NCBI GenBank assembly: GCA_030748215.1 | Contig: JASMMK010000041.1 | Location: forward strand, 1 to 43,542 | Length of the DNA stretch: 43,542 bases | Direction of reading: 5' to 3' | Source: Candidatus Scalindua sp. | Lineage (GTDB): Bacteria; Planctomycetota; Brocadiia; Brocadiales; Scalinduaceae | In this document: positions 43,406-43,542 of the stretch, in pieces | Numbering within the stretch: position 1 is the stretch's first letter | How the letters are laid out: each line of letters starts with the position of its first letter | Position numbers and translations under genes: made by a program | The notes under the pieces: generated by a model | Told to the model about the DNA's origin: nothing | What the model saw: the letters and a program-made list of their open reading frames with translations, nothing else | Database searches by the model: none

Positions 43406-43542
43406 TGACCTGCTCCCCAAAAACTGATCCAGTTGTAAAGTTAGTATAAAGCTATATAATTGGATTAAGAAAGGGGGAAAACATGTCACAAAAGCGATAC
43501 AAGTCTGAAGAAATAATCCATAAGCTTCGAGTTGCAGAAGTA
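43406..43542 (+). mobile_element. Left end of an IS3-family-like insertion sequence (right end beyond window)
   Basis: TGACCTGCTCCCC at 43406 followed by AAAAACTGATCC looks like an IS3-family terminal inverted repeat, which starts with TG and has a C-rich then A-rich pattern. A transposase OrfA start follows 77 bp downstream. The element interrupts an open RHS-like frame. The other end and target duplication lie outside the window. Confidence 0.65.
43483..43542 (+). CDS. IS3-family transposase OrfA, N-terminal fragment
   Basis: Twenty codons are visible: MSQKRYKSEEIIHKLRVAEV. This matches the start of IS3-family OrfA (helix-turn-helix) proteins, which typically begin with KRY...EEII.KLR..EV. 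AAGGGGGAAA precedes the ATG. The protein continues past the window end. Confidence 0.8.
   Translation, partial: MSQKRYKSEEIIHKLRVAEV

Overview
The window looks like a chromosomal segment of an anammox planctomycete (Brocadiales, most like Candidatus Scalindua). The evidence is low-to-moderate GC (about 40 percent by eye), Gram-negative envelope genes (lpxA, MlaC-like, an RND pump, many lipoproteins), an anaerobe-type oxygen-defence set, and above all a fatty-acid/polyketide-like cluster whose composition resembles the candidate ladderane-lipid clusters proposed for anammox bacteria. That taxonomic call is an inference. No rRNA or tRNA gene was recognised.

Layout. 1-2571 (minus): 5' part of a very large membrane-anchored protein with low-complexity and 37-residue repeats. 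2939-5705 (minus): glycine-zipper lipoprotein, then a translationally coupled MATE transporter and PhnP-like metallo-beta-lactamase. 5942-14511 (plus): the metabolic centrepiece, acpS, B12-binding radical SAM, a ketosynthase, a second ketosynthase that has lost all three catalytic residues (chain-length-factor-like), an iron-sulfur flavin enoate/dienoyl reductase, an enoyl-CoA hydratase, a FabG and a muconolactone-isomerase-like protein. A near-consensus promoter precedes acpS, and a strong terminator separates the acpS/radical SAM pair from the ketosynthases.

14586-20474: YfcE-type phosphoesterase, TPR lipoprotein, HMGL-like aldolase, YkgJ/NadD pair, NapH/NosR-like iron-sulfur membrane protein and a sugar-isomerase-like protein. 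20471-25305 (minus): an oxidoreductase gene broken by an in-frame amber codon, a rubredoxin, NrnA-like phosphoesterase, ferritin-like protein, flavodiiron protein and a MetV-like protein; rubredoxin, ferritin-like protein and flavodiiron protein together suggest O2/NO/peroxide detoxification. 25550-28694: a glyoxalase-like hydrolase coupled to a phosphofructokinase with the signature of pyrophosphate dependence, MobA and an MlaC-like protein.

28695-43542 is a looser, accessory-like region: hemerythrin with a possible sigma-54 promoter, a frameshifted PilZ gene, a 136-bp palindromic MITE-like element, an RND pump without partners, a frameshifted class III cyclase, a dCACHE-HAMP-PAS-PAS sensor without output domain, a His-rich metal-binding protein, lpxA, a degenerate RmlD-like SDR, dispersed repeats, and an RHS remnant cut by the left end of an IS3-like element.

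Four genes are broken by point lesions or truncation within about 23 kb. This could be real decay or residual sequencing error, and read-level checks would decide.
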